From contig ML677348.1 of the NCBI GenBank assembly GCA_007922305.1, positions 22,050,124 through 22,114,123 on the forward strand: a DNA stretch of 64,000 nucleotides. Reading direction: 5' to 3'. The DNA comes from Dermatemys mawii (Eukaryota; Chordata; Testudines; Dermatemydidae). The translations under genes were made by a program, and so were the position numbers. The notes under the pieces are model-generated. The model did no database searches, was not told where the DNA came from, and saw only the letters and a program-made list of their open reading frames with translations. Shown here one piece after another: positions 1 through 12,600 of the stretch; the first letter of the stretch is position 1, and each line of letters opens with the position of its first letter.

Positions 1-573
1 TCCGTCACAATACCCTCAGTTTTATAACACCTGCTACTTGCACCCCCATCTCTCCTTTTCCCCAAACCTCACAACATTTCCTTTGCTTTGTCCAGCTCCT
101 TACTTCTATCTTCTTGCTCCTCACCAACTCCCCCTCTTAATGTTTGCTCCCAACTCACTTATTAGATAATTATATTCAGATTGTAAACTCTACAGGGCAG
201 GGATTATTTCTTTTCTAAATTCCTCGAAGGGCCTAGCATCCTCAAGCACAATATAGATGAAAAGGTGGGCAGAGAAACTTACTTCTCCCCTCCAGAACCT
301 CTTTCAGACTGGATTCTCCAGCTACAGTTCAGAAGCTGCTTGATTATCATAGATCATTTATACTGCAATGGCACTCAAAATGAGGCAGACATTTTCCTCC
401 TATAGAGCAAGACAAATCCCTGTCCTGTCGAGTTTACGGTCTAAAACAAAATCAATTGTATTAAAAAGTTATTTCAATGTGCTTTGGATCAGACCATCTA
501 TTTGTTAGAATCCTTCAGATGCCAACACACTATAAATACTAGATGGATCAGTGCCATTTCAGTTTTTACAAAC

Positions 574-682
574 CTGGGTACGGAATTCTGAAGAAATAGA
601 AGATCCTATGGAACAGCTGTTATCCTCCGTATACTGTGTAGGTTTCCTAAAACCAGGTGGTAAAGCAGGACCTATAACAGGC
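574..682 (-). CDS. GPALPP1: GPALPP1 coding exon 4
   Basis: It follows a pyrimidine-rich acceptor ending CTCTGAG. It completes Arg107, then reads PVIGPALPPGFRKPTQ and a Ser-rich tail ending RTQ before a CAG|GTTTGT donor. Phase matches exon 3 exactly (2 to 0). The donor is weaker than the others (T at +3 and +4). A 137-codon open frame on the opposite strand here is a shadow. Confidence 0.9.
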
Positions 683-3600
683 CTCAGAGAAAAAGAAATA
701 GTCTTATTTCCTTTCCCTAATTTAAAAAAGAATCAGCATGAAAAGCACATAGAAGTAACAACTTTTTATTGTTTGCAGCAAGAATCAATATTTGAACAGG
801 TCAATAAAGGGGGTAAAGTTGAAAGTGTATTATCTTGTAAAAGTCACATTTTAATTGATATTCATACATTTTCACCTTTCTATGTATTAAATTCACAAAG
901 GGGATATGATCAACTTGGAAAAAAAGAATCACACTTCCATCTCCACATTCCAGGAGATTTTTAAAGTTATCACTTAAAAACAGAACCCCTCCCTGCCCAA
1001 GTAGGCACTGTCTCTATTAAATACTTTCCATCTGTTTATCAATATGATCTCCACTATCCAAATTTTTGTGCAATCAGAAATATCTCATTAGAGTTTAAGG
1101 CCAGAAGGGACAAGCAGATCACCGAGTCTGACCTCCCATGTATTCACAGGCCAATAACATTACTCAGCACCCACACACAAAACCCAAATTAGACCAGAGG
1201 ATCATTAGATGATTATGTGCCACAGGCAGAGAATAGGTGGGTCTGAGGTGCACCACTGCTGGAGGCCCCTTTTATGGCAGGGAAATGATTAAATGAGATA
1301 TACTCAGATAATCCTGTCAAGCGACTCCCACCCACACCCTGCAGAGGAAGGCGAAAACCCACAACCTCGCTGCCAGTCTGACCTGGGGGAAAATTCCTTC
1401 CTGACCCTGTATACGATGATCTGTTAGACCACAGGCGCTGACTTTTGGTTTTGCCCGTGGGTGCTTTTGAAGAGGGAGAGGGAGAGCACGAGCGCACTCT
1501 GTCAGTTTTGGGCAGAGACTATTTTCAGCATATTTATACTTTTTTTTTCATATTCTAGTTACTGAATGTGTCTATCATTGGAATCATTATTCAAATAGTA
1601 AAGATACAATTATTATGAACTACATAATATATACTTAGTATATTAAGATCATTGCAATCACCTACAAGCCGTCTTCAATAACATCCCAGTATAAAGACAT
1701 TATGATTCACAGTAGCTTTCTGGATGAAACTGTCAGCAATCTTTTTTACACCTAGGTTCCCTGGTATTAGTGAGATGCACATTAAGGACAGCTACATTAT
1801 TCAGTTGTGTCTGTCCCACCGGTGACTGGAGATAATTTTGAGGTCTTTGAAGCAGGAGGATGAGCATTCCACAGTTCAGAATGATACAGGCACCGTGAGA
1901 AGGATTCTTATGTATTGGCAGTACTCTGGAAACAGAGTGCTTCCAGAGTACAGCAAATGACTCCAAGATCTCTTTCTGGATTTAGGCACCATCATTTTGT
2001 ATGTACTGTTGGGTCTCCAATTTTGCCATGTGCATTACTTTGCATTTTATCTGCCATTTTGTTACCAAATTACCCAGTTATGTGAGATCCTTTGTAACTC
2101 TTTGCAGTCTGTTTTGGACTTAACTGCACTGCTGCCTCGATATAATGCGGTCCTTGGAAGCCAAAAAATCGTACTGTGGCATAGGTGAAACCATGTTATA
2201 TAGAGGTAGAGGAGTGCACAGCCACGTCCCCTGGAGCACTCCTTTACCACATAATATCAGAATTCGCCTTATACTGGACCGAGTTATATGGAGGAAGCAG
2301 TGTATCTTGAACAATTTTGTATCATCTGCAAACTTTGCCACCTCACTGTTTACCCCTTTTTGCAGATCATTTATGAATATGTTGAGCAGCACTGATCCCA
2401 GACCAGTACAAGCCTCTTAGGGGACACCACTATTTACTTCAATCCATTCTGAAAATGGACCATTTATTCCTACCCTTTGTTTCCTATCTTTTAACTGGAG
2501 TGCCTGGGAATGCTTTCAGGATCATTTAATGATCCTTAATTTAACGATAAGCCTTTTGTTATCTTAGGGCTTGGCTACTGTTGCAGCTGTACAGTGCTTT
2601 CTTCGGAGAGCACACTAGGGAAAGAGCTGCAGTCTATCCACACTGATAGCTGCAAGCGCACCGGTGTGGCCACATTTGCAGCACTTGCAGCTGCACTGGG
2701 AGCGGTGCATTATGGGCAGCTATCCCAGCATTCAAGTGGCTGCAATGTGCTTTTCAAATATGGGAGGTGGGGTGGAGTGTGACAGGAAGTGTGTTGTGTG
2801 TATGTGGGGGGAGAGAGAGCGGGTTTTTGGAGTGCTGAGTGTGTCAGCATGCTGTCTTGTAAGTTCAGATTCCTCTTCCCCTCCCCTGCCTCTCTCTCTC
2901 ACTCAAAGCAAACAGATAAGCAAGCTGGCTGTCAGAAAGGGAGCTTCGAAAAGGCACTTCTGCATTCCTACAGCCGATTCCAAAACAATGACAAGAGTGG
3001 CCACTTGACTTAAGGAGATTATGGGACATTTTGGAGGTCAATCAGAGCACAGTAACGCAACTCTTCATCCACAGTGGTGCTGCGGCGCTCCAGCAGGGGC
3101 ACATCAGACATTAATCCTCTCGGGGAGGTGGAGTACCAGGAGTGCTCCAGTCAGTTGCAGGTTGCCCCCCAGAGTGCCTTGCCAATGTGGACAGGGAGTC
3201 AGGTAGAGCACTCTGGGGGGCTTTATTGTGGTACAACCTGCAAGTTTAGCTTCGCCCTTAATAACCCTGCCTCTGTTTATAAACAAACTGCCTGCCCCTA
3301 GGGCAGAAAGTGTTAGCAGCACAGAACTCATCACATTCCACTCAAGCTCTGACTCCTGGGTACTGAGCACCCACTATTTTTTTTCCCCAGAGGTGCTTGA
3401 GTCCTGGAGTACCTACGGACTCAGCATCTATGCAATAGACCCTCAGCATGTTAGTAAGAACCAGTTAACCAAGCACCTGAGAGAGAGAAAATGCTCAGTG
3501 ACACTTCAGAGTCCTGGCCCTCCACATCCAATGTCCCATCTCCACCTGTGACCTCCCCTGATGCTTCAAAGGAGATTAGATTTTAAAAAAAGGCAACTCA

Positions 3601-6600
3601 GAATACACTGGGGGAAAGAATAATACCTTCCTGACTCCTGCAGATGGCTGGCTGAAACCCTGAATGGGAGATTTTAGGAACAGAGGAAATGAGCCCCAGG
3701 GCCAATGAATTATGCTTTTATTAAATCTGGTATAATCTAATCAATCAAGCCTTGCAGTAGCGATGCTATTGCCAAGACTTGCTATTGCCAAGACTTCAAG
3801 CAAAACAAACCAAATCTTACCAGACTCCTATAGTCAGAGGATTACATCTACTAACAGAAGGGAGATAGAACAAGGGGTGTATGTGTAAACGGGGGCACTT
3901 GCAAGTTTCAGGGGCAATCCTCTCCTGGGAAGCCAGCCTGCGGTAGCAGGGGTGCCAAGAAAGGGAAGGGTGCTGATAATTCTACTGTGGTGCTGCCCCC
4001 AGCTAGAGAGCTGCATCTTTCATTGCAGCCTCTGGCGTATAAGTGTCTGCTAAATGTGAAGCTCCACCCCCATCTAGCTGCTGGAAAAGAGAAGCAGCTT
4101 TTTGTCTTCTCTTCTGCTTTCTCACTACTAAGGCAGTGTCCACCAGGAAGGCTTTTTGGTATAAATGAAGTGTGAATTTAAAACAAATATGTTTATACCG
4201 GTGGTACCCCTTATTTTGGTGGAAGAGTGCCTTTGTCGGTTTAGTTTATATTGCTTGGGAAGGGGTGTATGCCAAACAAGAGAAAGCAACTCTGGCTACG
4301 ACAGAGCAGCTGGACTGTGATTGTGAACGCGAGCAGACAGACCTATGCTAGCTCTGCCTGAGCTAGTACACTAAATAGTGTGGATGTTGTCATACTGGCA
4401 GGGGCTTGGGCTAGCTGCCTGAGTCCAAGCCCAACGAAGCCCTTAGTCCAAGCTTGGGTGGTTAGCCCTAGCTGCTGCCCATGCTGCAGTGTGTCTGCTG
4501 CAATTTTTAGCATGCTAGCTGAGGCAGCGTTAGCATGAGTCTGTCTACCTGTGCTGCGAATCACATTCCAGCTGCAGTGCAGACGTTCCCCCATAATCCA
4601 GAGTATCTATGCTGCAGGTTATACCTGTATAACCCTTAAAACTTCCCTATGTAGACAAAGCCTGAGAGAGGGACAGGCATCAGCTACTCTACCTCCTCCC
4701 ACCCTGTAGGCTGTTCCAAGGAGGGGTAGGAAAATGGTTTTCAATACTCTATGTGTCTCACAGCCTCCATTTCTGTGGTGCCTTCTGCATGAATAACTCT
4801 GCTGCTGCCCAGGGCTTTCCTCAGCAGCATGGAACTGACAAGATTTTTGACAGCTTCCTGGCTGCCCGGAGGATCTCTGAACAGCAAGTGCGAATCTGAG
4901 TGAAATCTTGTTAATATGCTCTGCTGTTTGGCACAACTGATGTTTTTCTACAGACTCAGGCAGAAAACAGGGCTGCTGTTTATTTTTAGAAACATAAGGG
5001 CAGGAAACAATATTTTTTAAAATGAAATTTTAAATTACGTAAAAAAAATCGATGCTCCGAGGACCCCTTACTTGCCTGAGAGTTTCTGATTAGCCACTGG
5101 ATTTTTCAAGCCATAGCTAGTATTATCATCGAAAATGCACTCTCTTCGACAAACCAATTTTTCTGAGACTTAATTTCTTCAAAATTTGTACATTTGGGGC
5201 TAAAACATCTTATATTTGTTCTTAACTCTGATTTTAAGTTTTTCCAAAAATATTCACAAATTGAATTTTGATATTATAGTATTGTTAGAGTGATATTCTT
5301 TTCAAAACTAAAGAAAAATGGTTCATCTATATTTTGTACTTGACTAACTCAAAAAAGGTGTTTTAAAAGCTGAAAATTGTCATATATACAGTGCTCAATT
5401 AAGAATATATGCTTTGACAAATTTGAAAGATGTGTCTGAGAAATAAAGATGTTTGAAAGGAGTGGGGATATATTACACAAGGCATAAACAGTATATCCTC
5501 ATATATGTATGAGCCAATCTTACATTGGGATATCCACACACTGAAATCAACATTTATCATTTTGTTTCAGTAATTATGGACTAGACTGAGCAGATTGTAA
5601 TCTGACCAGAATAAGGGGCACTGTGTTGTTTTGCCACCCTTGGAATAGCCCAGGAGGGAGACTGTAATTAGGCATCTCAATCTCCTTCCCATTATCCCCA
5701 CTGATCTGGGGAAGGAGTAAATGGCACCAGGTCTACACCAGTCACATCATGTGCTCCCCAATGTGCCAGCATAGTTACACTGACAATGCACTGGGGAGCG
5801 GTAGAAGAGACACAAGGCTCTACCTGATCCCTGCCCTTTTCACACATTTGCTCAAGAAGGAGAGATGGTAGCTCTGCAAAGTCTGTTTCTCTCAAGGTGC
5901 TTCCTTGTGCCAGCACACAGGATGGGGCACAATCTGGCCCCATATGTTCACTTAATGCATGTTAGCCCTAACTGTGCTTTGTTTAATTTCACCGTTTACA
6001 AGCAAGTTGCTAAGCAGAAAAAAATCCAGGAGGGGAGGGGACCAAAAAAACTTTAAGATACTCTTAATATAGTATATCCTGCTTAATAGCACTCCTGATA
6101 TTAGCAACTTTTGGTTGCTGGTAACCAATCCCATCTCATTAACATTGACGTTAATGGAATTTGGATATTGGCAACAGCATGCCACTTATTAGTGACTTTT
6201 TTTTTTTTAAAGGAAAGATTGTAACTGCACACAGGTTTGCAGGGCTGCAGTCAGGGAAGAAACCGCATGGACGTGATGTGCACACCTTGCACATCAGCTT
6301 GCAGGGCTTGAACCTGCTTCCCTGGCTGCAAGCCTGGAAAACTGTCTGTGGCCCATGCTCAGTCCATCCTAGTACTTCCTTCCGGGACAGTACTAGTAAA
6401 TCAGCCTGTGCACATGGATCACACAGGAGGTATGTGGCTGTGGGTTGGCATGGGAGGCTATGGTCAGGGAACAGTGGAGAGGGGAAATGCAACACAGATG
6501 TTGGAGCTGCACAGTACCGCTCCTTGCACTCTCTAGGCTGCGCCCTGCACTGTTAAAGGAAGTGCTGAGACATTCTGAGCCCCGACCCCTGGAGAGTTCA

Positions 6601-9600
6601 GGGAGAGGTGTGGTCCAGCCCCACAAGTCCCCGGCATCTCTGAACCCCAGAGAAAGCCCTAGCATCCAGACTGCAGCCTCCATCCCTGCTGCTGCCCTGC
6701 CTGCAGCCAGGCTTACAAGACTACAGCCAGAAAAGGCATGTACAAGCGCTTCTTTCCCTGAGTGCTACCTTGCATAAGCTGCCTTTTGCTTATTAGCAAC
6801 TGATAGTAATACAGTAACTCCTCCTTTCAAGTCATCCCGGTTAATGTTGTTTCGTTGTTATGTTGCTAATCAATTAGGGAACATGCCCGTTTAAAGTTGT
6901 GCAATGCTCCCTTCTAACCTCAGCTGCCCAGCAGGCTATCAGTTGCTGGCAGTTCAATTGCCCCCAGTGCAGGCAGATCATGTCCCTTCCCCCACTGCAA
7001 TGTACTGCTCCTATCCTCTGCCTTGGATCTGCTTCCTGAAACTCCTGCTTGCTGTGATGGGGGGCGGGGAAGAGAAGATGGGGGCTAATGTCAGGGTGTC
7101 TCTCTTCCCCCTGCTCCTGCACCCTGCTTACCCAATCTTCCATAGAGCAGAGGGAACACAGGGAGGGAGGCTTGCAGATCTAATTCACAGTGTAGTTTTG
7201 ACCTCACTCTTGATACTTAAAGGAGAAGAGAGTGAGTGTTAACCTTTGAGGGCTCAGCAAATTGCTAATTCATTTAGCACAGTGGTTCTCAAACTTTTGT
7301 ATTGGTGACCCCTTTCAAATAGCAAGTCTCTGAGTGTGACCCCCCCTTATAAATTAAAAACACTTAATAATTAAAACCATTATAAATTCTGGATACAAAG
7401 CGGGGTTTGGAGTGGAGGCTGACGGCTCACAACCCCTCCATGTAATAACCTCATGACCCCCTTAGAGGTGCTGAACCCCAGTTTGAGAACCCCTGCTTTA
7501 GCAGTAAGGCATTCCCTGGGAAATATCCCACCCTCTGACTCCTCCACCTCAACCAAGCTTCACAATCATCATCACTGTGTACCAGTATTAAACTGTTTGT
7601 TTAAAACGTATACTGTGTGTGTATATATAATATAGTCTTTTGTCTGGTGAAAAAAATTTCCCTGGAACCTAAAGCCTCCCTATTTACATTAATTCTTATG
7701 GGGAAATTGGGTTAGTTTAACATCATTTCGCTTAAAGTCACATTTTTCAGGAACATAACCACAACGTTAAGTGAGGAGTTCCTGCACCAACATTTTGCTG
7801 GTAACCAAAGGATTGCTAATAAGTGGAATCTATATCAGAAAGTAGAACTGAAAGGTGCATAGTTCTTCGCTCTCTAGAGTTCACCTTTAAAAGGCTGCAT
7901 TTCCCCCTGCGGGGCCAATCCTGCTAGCTATGTTCACGAGTAGTCTCGTTGATATCAAGAGAATGAACTGTGTAAAGCAGGGGTTCTCAAACTGAGGTTC
8001 AGCACCCCTAAGGGGGTCATGAGGTTATTACATGGAGGGGTTGCGAGCTGTCAGCTTTCACCTCAAACCCTGCTTTGAATCCAGAATTTATAATGATTTT
8101 AAACATATTAAGTGTTTTTAATTTATAAGGGGGAGGGAGGTAACACTCAGAGGCTTGCTATTTGAAAGGGGTCACCAATACAAAAGTTTGAGAACCACTG
8201 GTGTAAAGCTTTCAGGATCAAACACTTTGGCCGTTTTATTAAAGATCCTATTTTTATATGGCTGAAAGAACATCTCTTGTCCAATGCAACATGCTTTCAG
8301 TATTATTCGTGCTGTGGTAGTACCCAAGAACCCACCATGCAGGGTGCTGGTTCACATTTACTTGCGTTTGTACAGTAAGAAGTGGAAGAAGAAGGGTAAC
8401 AGTTACATAGAGTTGTTATTGATGTGCACAACTAGACAGTCCCAAATAATCTAAAGATTAAAAAAGCCAAAACCAAACAAACAAATAACAAAATTACCTT
8501 TCCCCAGCTGCTGCCTGACCGAGCCATTGTTTGGCTGACTTCCTTTGTGAGTGACAGCAAAAATCGTTCCTTGAGGAGGAATTTGAAGGATGAGAGGGTA
8601 ACGGCCTTTATAATGAAAGCAAGTGCCGAGATACCACGTTATCCTGAAATAATTATACCAGCCACTGTTCCCTCTAAGCTGCGTGCGTGTGCGTGCACAC
8701 ACAGACCCTAAACCCTGCGCACACAGCAAAACACTGCATGCACAAAAATTTGCACAGAAGGCCTGTCAAAAATTAGAGGGAACATTGATACCAGCTATTT
8801 ATACTACTTTTAACTACACATTTGGAGACAGTTTTATTGCATTAAAAAGGTGTGGCAGCCCTGGTATAATTCTGCCTGCTGGACACTCACCAAGCTACTG
8901 TTTTGAGCCCATGTGCTTTTAAGCTTTCTGAGTAAAAGCAGTGTCCAGGCACTGCCTTTGGGTCACTGGCCACATTCTGGATGCACAGATCTTCCAACTC
9001 TCCTGAAAGTTCACATACCCCATGTTTCATACTAGGTTGTCCAATATCATAAGCGCAGCCTCTCTTAGAGTCTGTGGGAAATCTAATTTACATTCAGTTT
9101 TCTAGGGACACAATAGTTGAAGCACACAATGCACACGCTTTGAAAAAGTTTCCAAACCAGTCACTCTTTACTACAGACAGCACAAGATACATACTTATCT
9201 AGACAAAACACCACCTGCATGTCATCCCTGCCTCAGTTTCCTCACCTCTCTAGAGCATTCTTTGGGATTTGGCTCAGTGTTTGTTTATGGAGTTTGGGAT
9301 CCTTCCTCTCTCCCTGCTCTCCTGCACATGGTTTCTCCTCTGGAACATTGAATCTCTCTGGTCTCTTCTCCCTCTCTTTCCTCCAGACAGCCTCCTTTGA
9401 CCTTGGCTGGTCCCACAGTCAAAGGTTCCCTTTGCTACAAAAACAAGTTTTATTTGTTCCCCTCTCCTGCCCAAGCTTCTTGTGCCTGACTACCTCTGAG
9501 TTTTTAAAGATATTACCACCTGGCTTCTCTGGTTTCCCATTGAGGGGTTTTTCCACTTTTCAAACCCTCTTCCCTTCAGACTATCTAGGCAGAATTAGTT

Positions 9601-12600
9601 CTCACAGCTCAGATGCTGTCAGATGTCACAGGTCTCAAAGCCAGGCCTGCTGAGCAGCTGCCTTATCTTCTGCACCACTGAGCTACATGGACGGACAACT
9701 GAACTGCTGCCAATACCTTATCACAGAAATTACCCCCACTGACTCAGCGTGGCCAGATGACTAATAGCTGACAGCAGATTGGACATCACTGGTACAAGAC
9801 TTCCTGTCCCATTCTCTCTCTGAACAACTAGTCACTAGGCCTGTTGATGCTCATATCTCTGAGACCAGGTCCCTACTTCCTTACCTGGTTCCTGCTATCT
9901 ACCATGCCTTGTTCCTGTTGCCTGCTTCCTTGCCTGGACTCAGCTGCAGACTCTGATGTGACTTCTGACCTCTGGTGTAACCAGACTCTGCTGCTAGCTT
10001 CAATCACTAGGTCACACAGCTCATATTTTGGGCTCTGCCAAGCACCATCCTTAGCATAGCCATTGTTTAGCCAGAGTTCAGTTGTTAAAGTTAATGATTT
10101 ATTTAATTTGTTCTGTAATTTCTTCCAAACCCGTGTGTTTGTGTGAGTGAGAGAAATGTCACGGACCCTGGCAGCCCATAGTAGACTTCTACACATTGCA
10201 GCACTCAATGATACAATCTCATAAAATTAACTAGAATTTATACATTGTACACAAAGAGGTTTCCCAAATAATCTCAACAGATTTAAACCTGGAGGAGAGA
10301 CAGTTGTATTCCTTAATATATAGAAATTCTCTCTCAATAAAAATTCCCAGATTTGAAGACACACTTTCAGCTACGGAATTTCTTGCAAACAGTAATGCTA
10401 CAACTAGAACGGTTCAGGAACAGAGTGGCTCATCTTCCTAACAATGACATTATTTCTAACAGGTAAATATGGGATCATTCTATCTACTGACTCTTCATAG
10501 CACTGAGGAAGCAAATAGCACAGACGTCAGAAGCAAATCTGCAAGGAAGTTTCTGCTGAACATTTTATCTACTAACATTCTTGTGAAAGTAGTGATTTTC
10601 ATACAGAATATAATTTTGAAATACACCTGAAAGAATGGAAATTGATGTGAAGATTAGGAGGCTTTCAGATGTAGTTAAATTCTGAACAGAAAAACAATAA
10701 CTAGCTTTCTCCAACAGGTATTTTATATTTGTGTGTGGTTGAATGGGCTTTGTTTCTGAAAAGAGGCAATAAACAACGCTGATTTAGTAAAATATGATTT
10801 TAACAAACACACACCATTCAGCATTATTTACATGAAGAAAACTAATGATCCCAATGTAGTAACAGAACAACCATTGCAATAACGTATGTCATATTATATT
10901 ACATAGAAACAAATTGACATCTCAGTCCTGCAAGGAGTTCCATGCAGGAGTGCCTCTGCACCTGAGGAGTTCACAGAGTTTGGGCCTAAGGTAGCTATAG
11001 AATCTTCGATAGAATACCTATAAAATCTTCAAATAAATATTGAAAAAACACAAGCACATACCATGCAACAGTTTGTCTAACACACATATTCTTTCTGAGC
11101 TTTATCTTAGAAGGTGGAAGAAATTTGATATTCAAAATATGATTAGGCAGTTCATATACATTTTTCCTCTTCTGTCCAACTTTCCAGAGGGCACACAGGG
11201 AATTTTGTACTCATATTACAAAGGAACGCTGCTATGTGGAAGAAGGAATTCTAGTCACATAAGTCTTCGGTATAACTAAGGTTCACTGATAGAGCCACAA
11301 AATATTTTATTGAAAATAATTATGTTTTAACGAGAGGAGCCTGAACAGTATTCTGCTTTAATTACCTCTCTGGAGAATCATCCTGTTTTTTAAATCCTGG
11401 AGGAAGAGCAGGTCCAAAAAAGCCATCGTCGTCGTCGTCATCATCTTCCTGAGTTCGTTTCTGTTTTCTACAAATACAGTGATTTAGGTTAATAATTACT
11501 CTGACACAGATGGCAATTATCTACACTTTAAAGGAAAAAAAACCATAAAATGATTTCCAAAAATCTTACGTTATGTACTATCTTGCTGTTACCATGGAAA
11601 CACAGCATAAGAATCTGAAATAATTTGGAGCAATTAAATATTTGTTAGCATAGGTCTCATTCTTACACTACAGTGACATTTTAAAAAAATGTTATTGGTA
11701 CAGAAAGAAAATCAAATAGTAAAACACGATATTGCTGTTTTGCATGCATAAAGTAATTTTAATACCAGCATGTTTCTTACTCTATTTTTACCATCGTTCT
11801 ACACATTTTGACTAGTACTTTTCCAAATCGAATTTTAGATCAAACAATCAGTAAATAAAACCATGGGGGAAAAGTGGAGAGTATTTACACAAACGATTAT
11901 TACATGGACATAACATAACGCCCTATAAGATGCCAATCTTGAAAACACTTACATGTTTTTAAACTGCGCACATTTGACATTTCCACCCTTCAAATCAAAA
12001 TAATCACATAGGCACACTTGTTTAGGGCTTGATCACACATAGGAATTTTTACATTGACTTTAATGAGAGTCAGACTGGTTCTTATATACAGCATTATGAT
12101 GATAGGCACGTTACAAATATCTAAATTAAATAGATAATAGTCTAAAAAGGAGATAACCCTATTATCTGTTTATCTTAAACATTTTTAACATGAACACTGT
12201 ATCTAGGAGCCCAAACCTGTTCCCAGTGAAGTCAATAAAAAAACACCTATTAACTTGTCAGAGAATCGGGAGTTGGATCAGGCCTACTGGGTGTTGAAAA
12301 TTGTTCACTATGTCATTGGTAAGCTAATTTTCCCTGCAATCATCCATTTGATCTATAACTTTAATGTTATGACAATCTGAGTATTTTTACCATATACCTG
12401 TTCCTAAAAGAGGTGCAGTATCTCCCATTAGTATGTTTATATTCATGCAGCATCAAAGGCCACATTTTTCAAGACTTTATGCCTAAAGTTAGAAGTGGCT
12501 TAATTTTCAAAGATGCCAAGCACTTCTAGTTATTGACTTCAGTGAGATTTGTGGGTGCTTAGAACTTCTGAAAATTGATCCACTTCTATTTAAGTTCCTA

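Larger units (their letters stand above)
6070..7835. mobile_element. Old Tigger-like element hosting younger insertions
   Basis: The left end (about 6078-6130, with ATTAGCAACTTTTGGTTGC) and the right end (about 7790-7835, with GGATTGCTAATAAGTGGAAT) are inverted copies. The middle is interrupted by the element at 6811-7784. Boundaries are approximate. Confidence 0.55.

Noticed and set aside
551..964. 137-codon plus-strand frame
   Set aside because: It is antisense to GPALPP1 exon 4, whose minus-strand reading gives PVIGPALPPGF in the right phase with splice sites.
8451..8729. Candidate GPALPP1 exon on the minus strand
   Set aside because: The frame enters a hAT MITE (8663-8787), has no GPALPP-type motif, and exons 3 and 4 join in phase without it.
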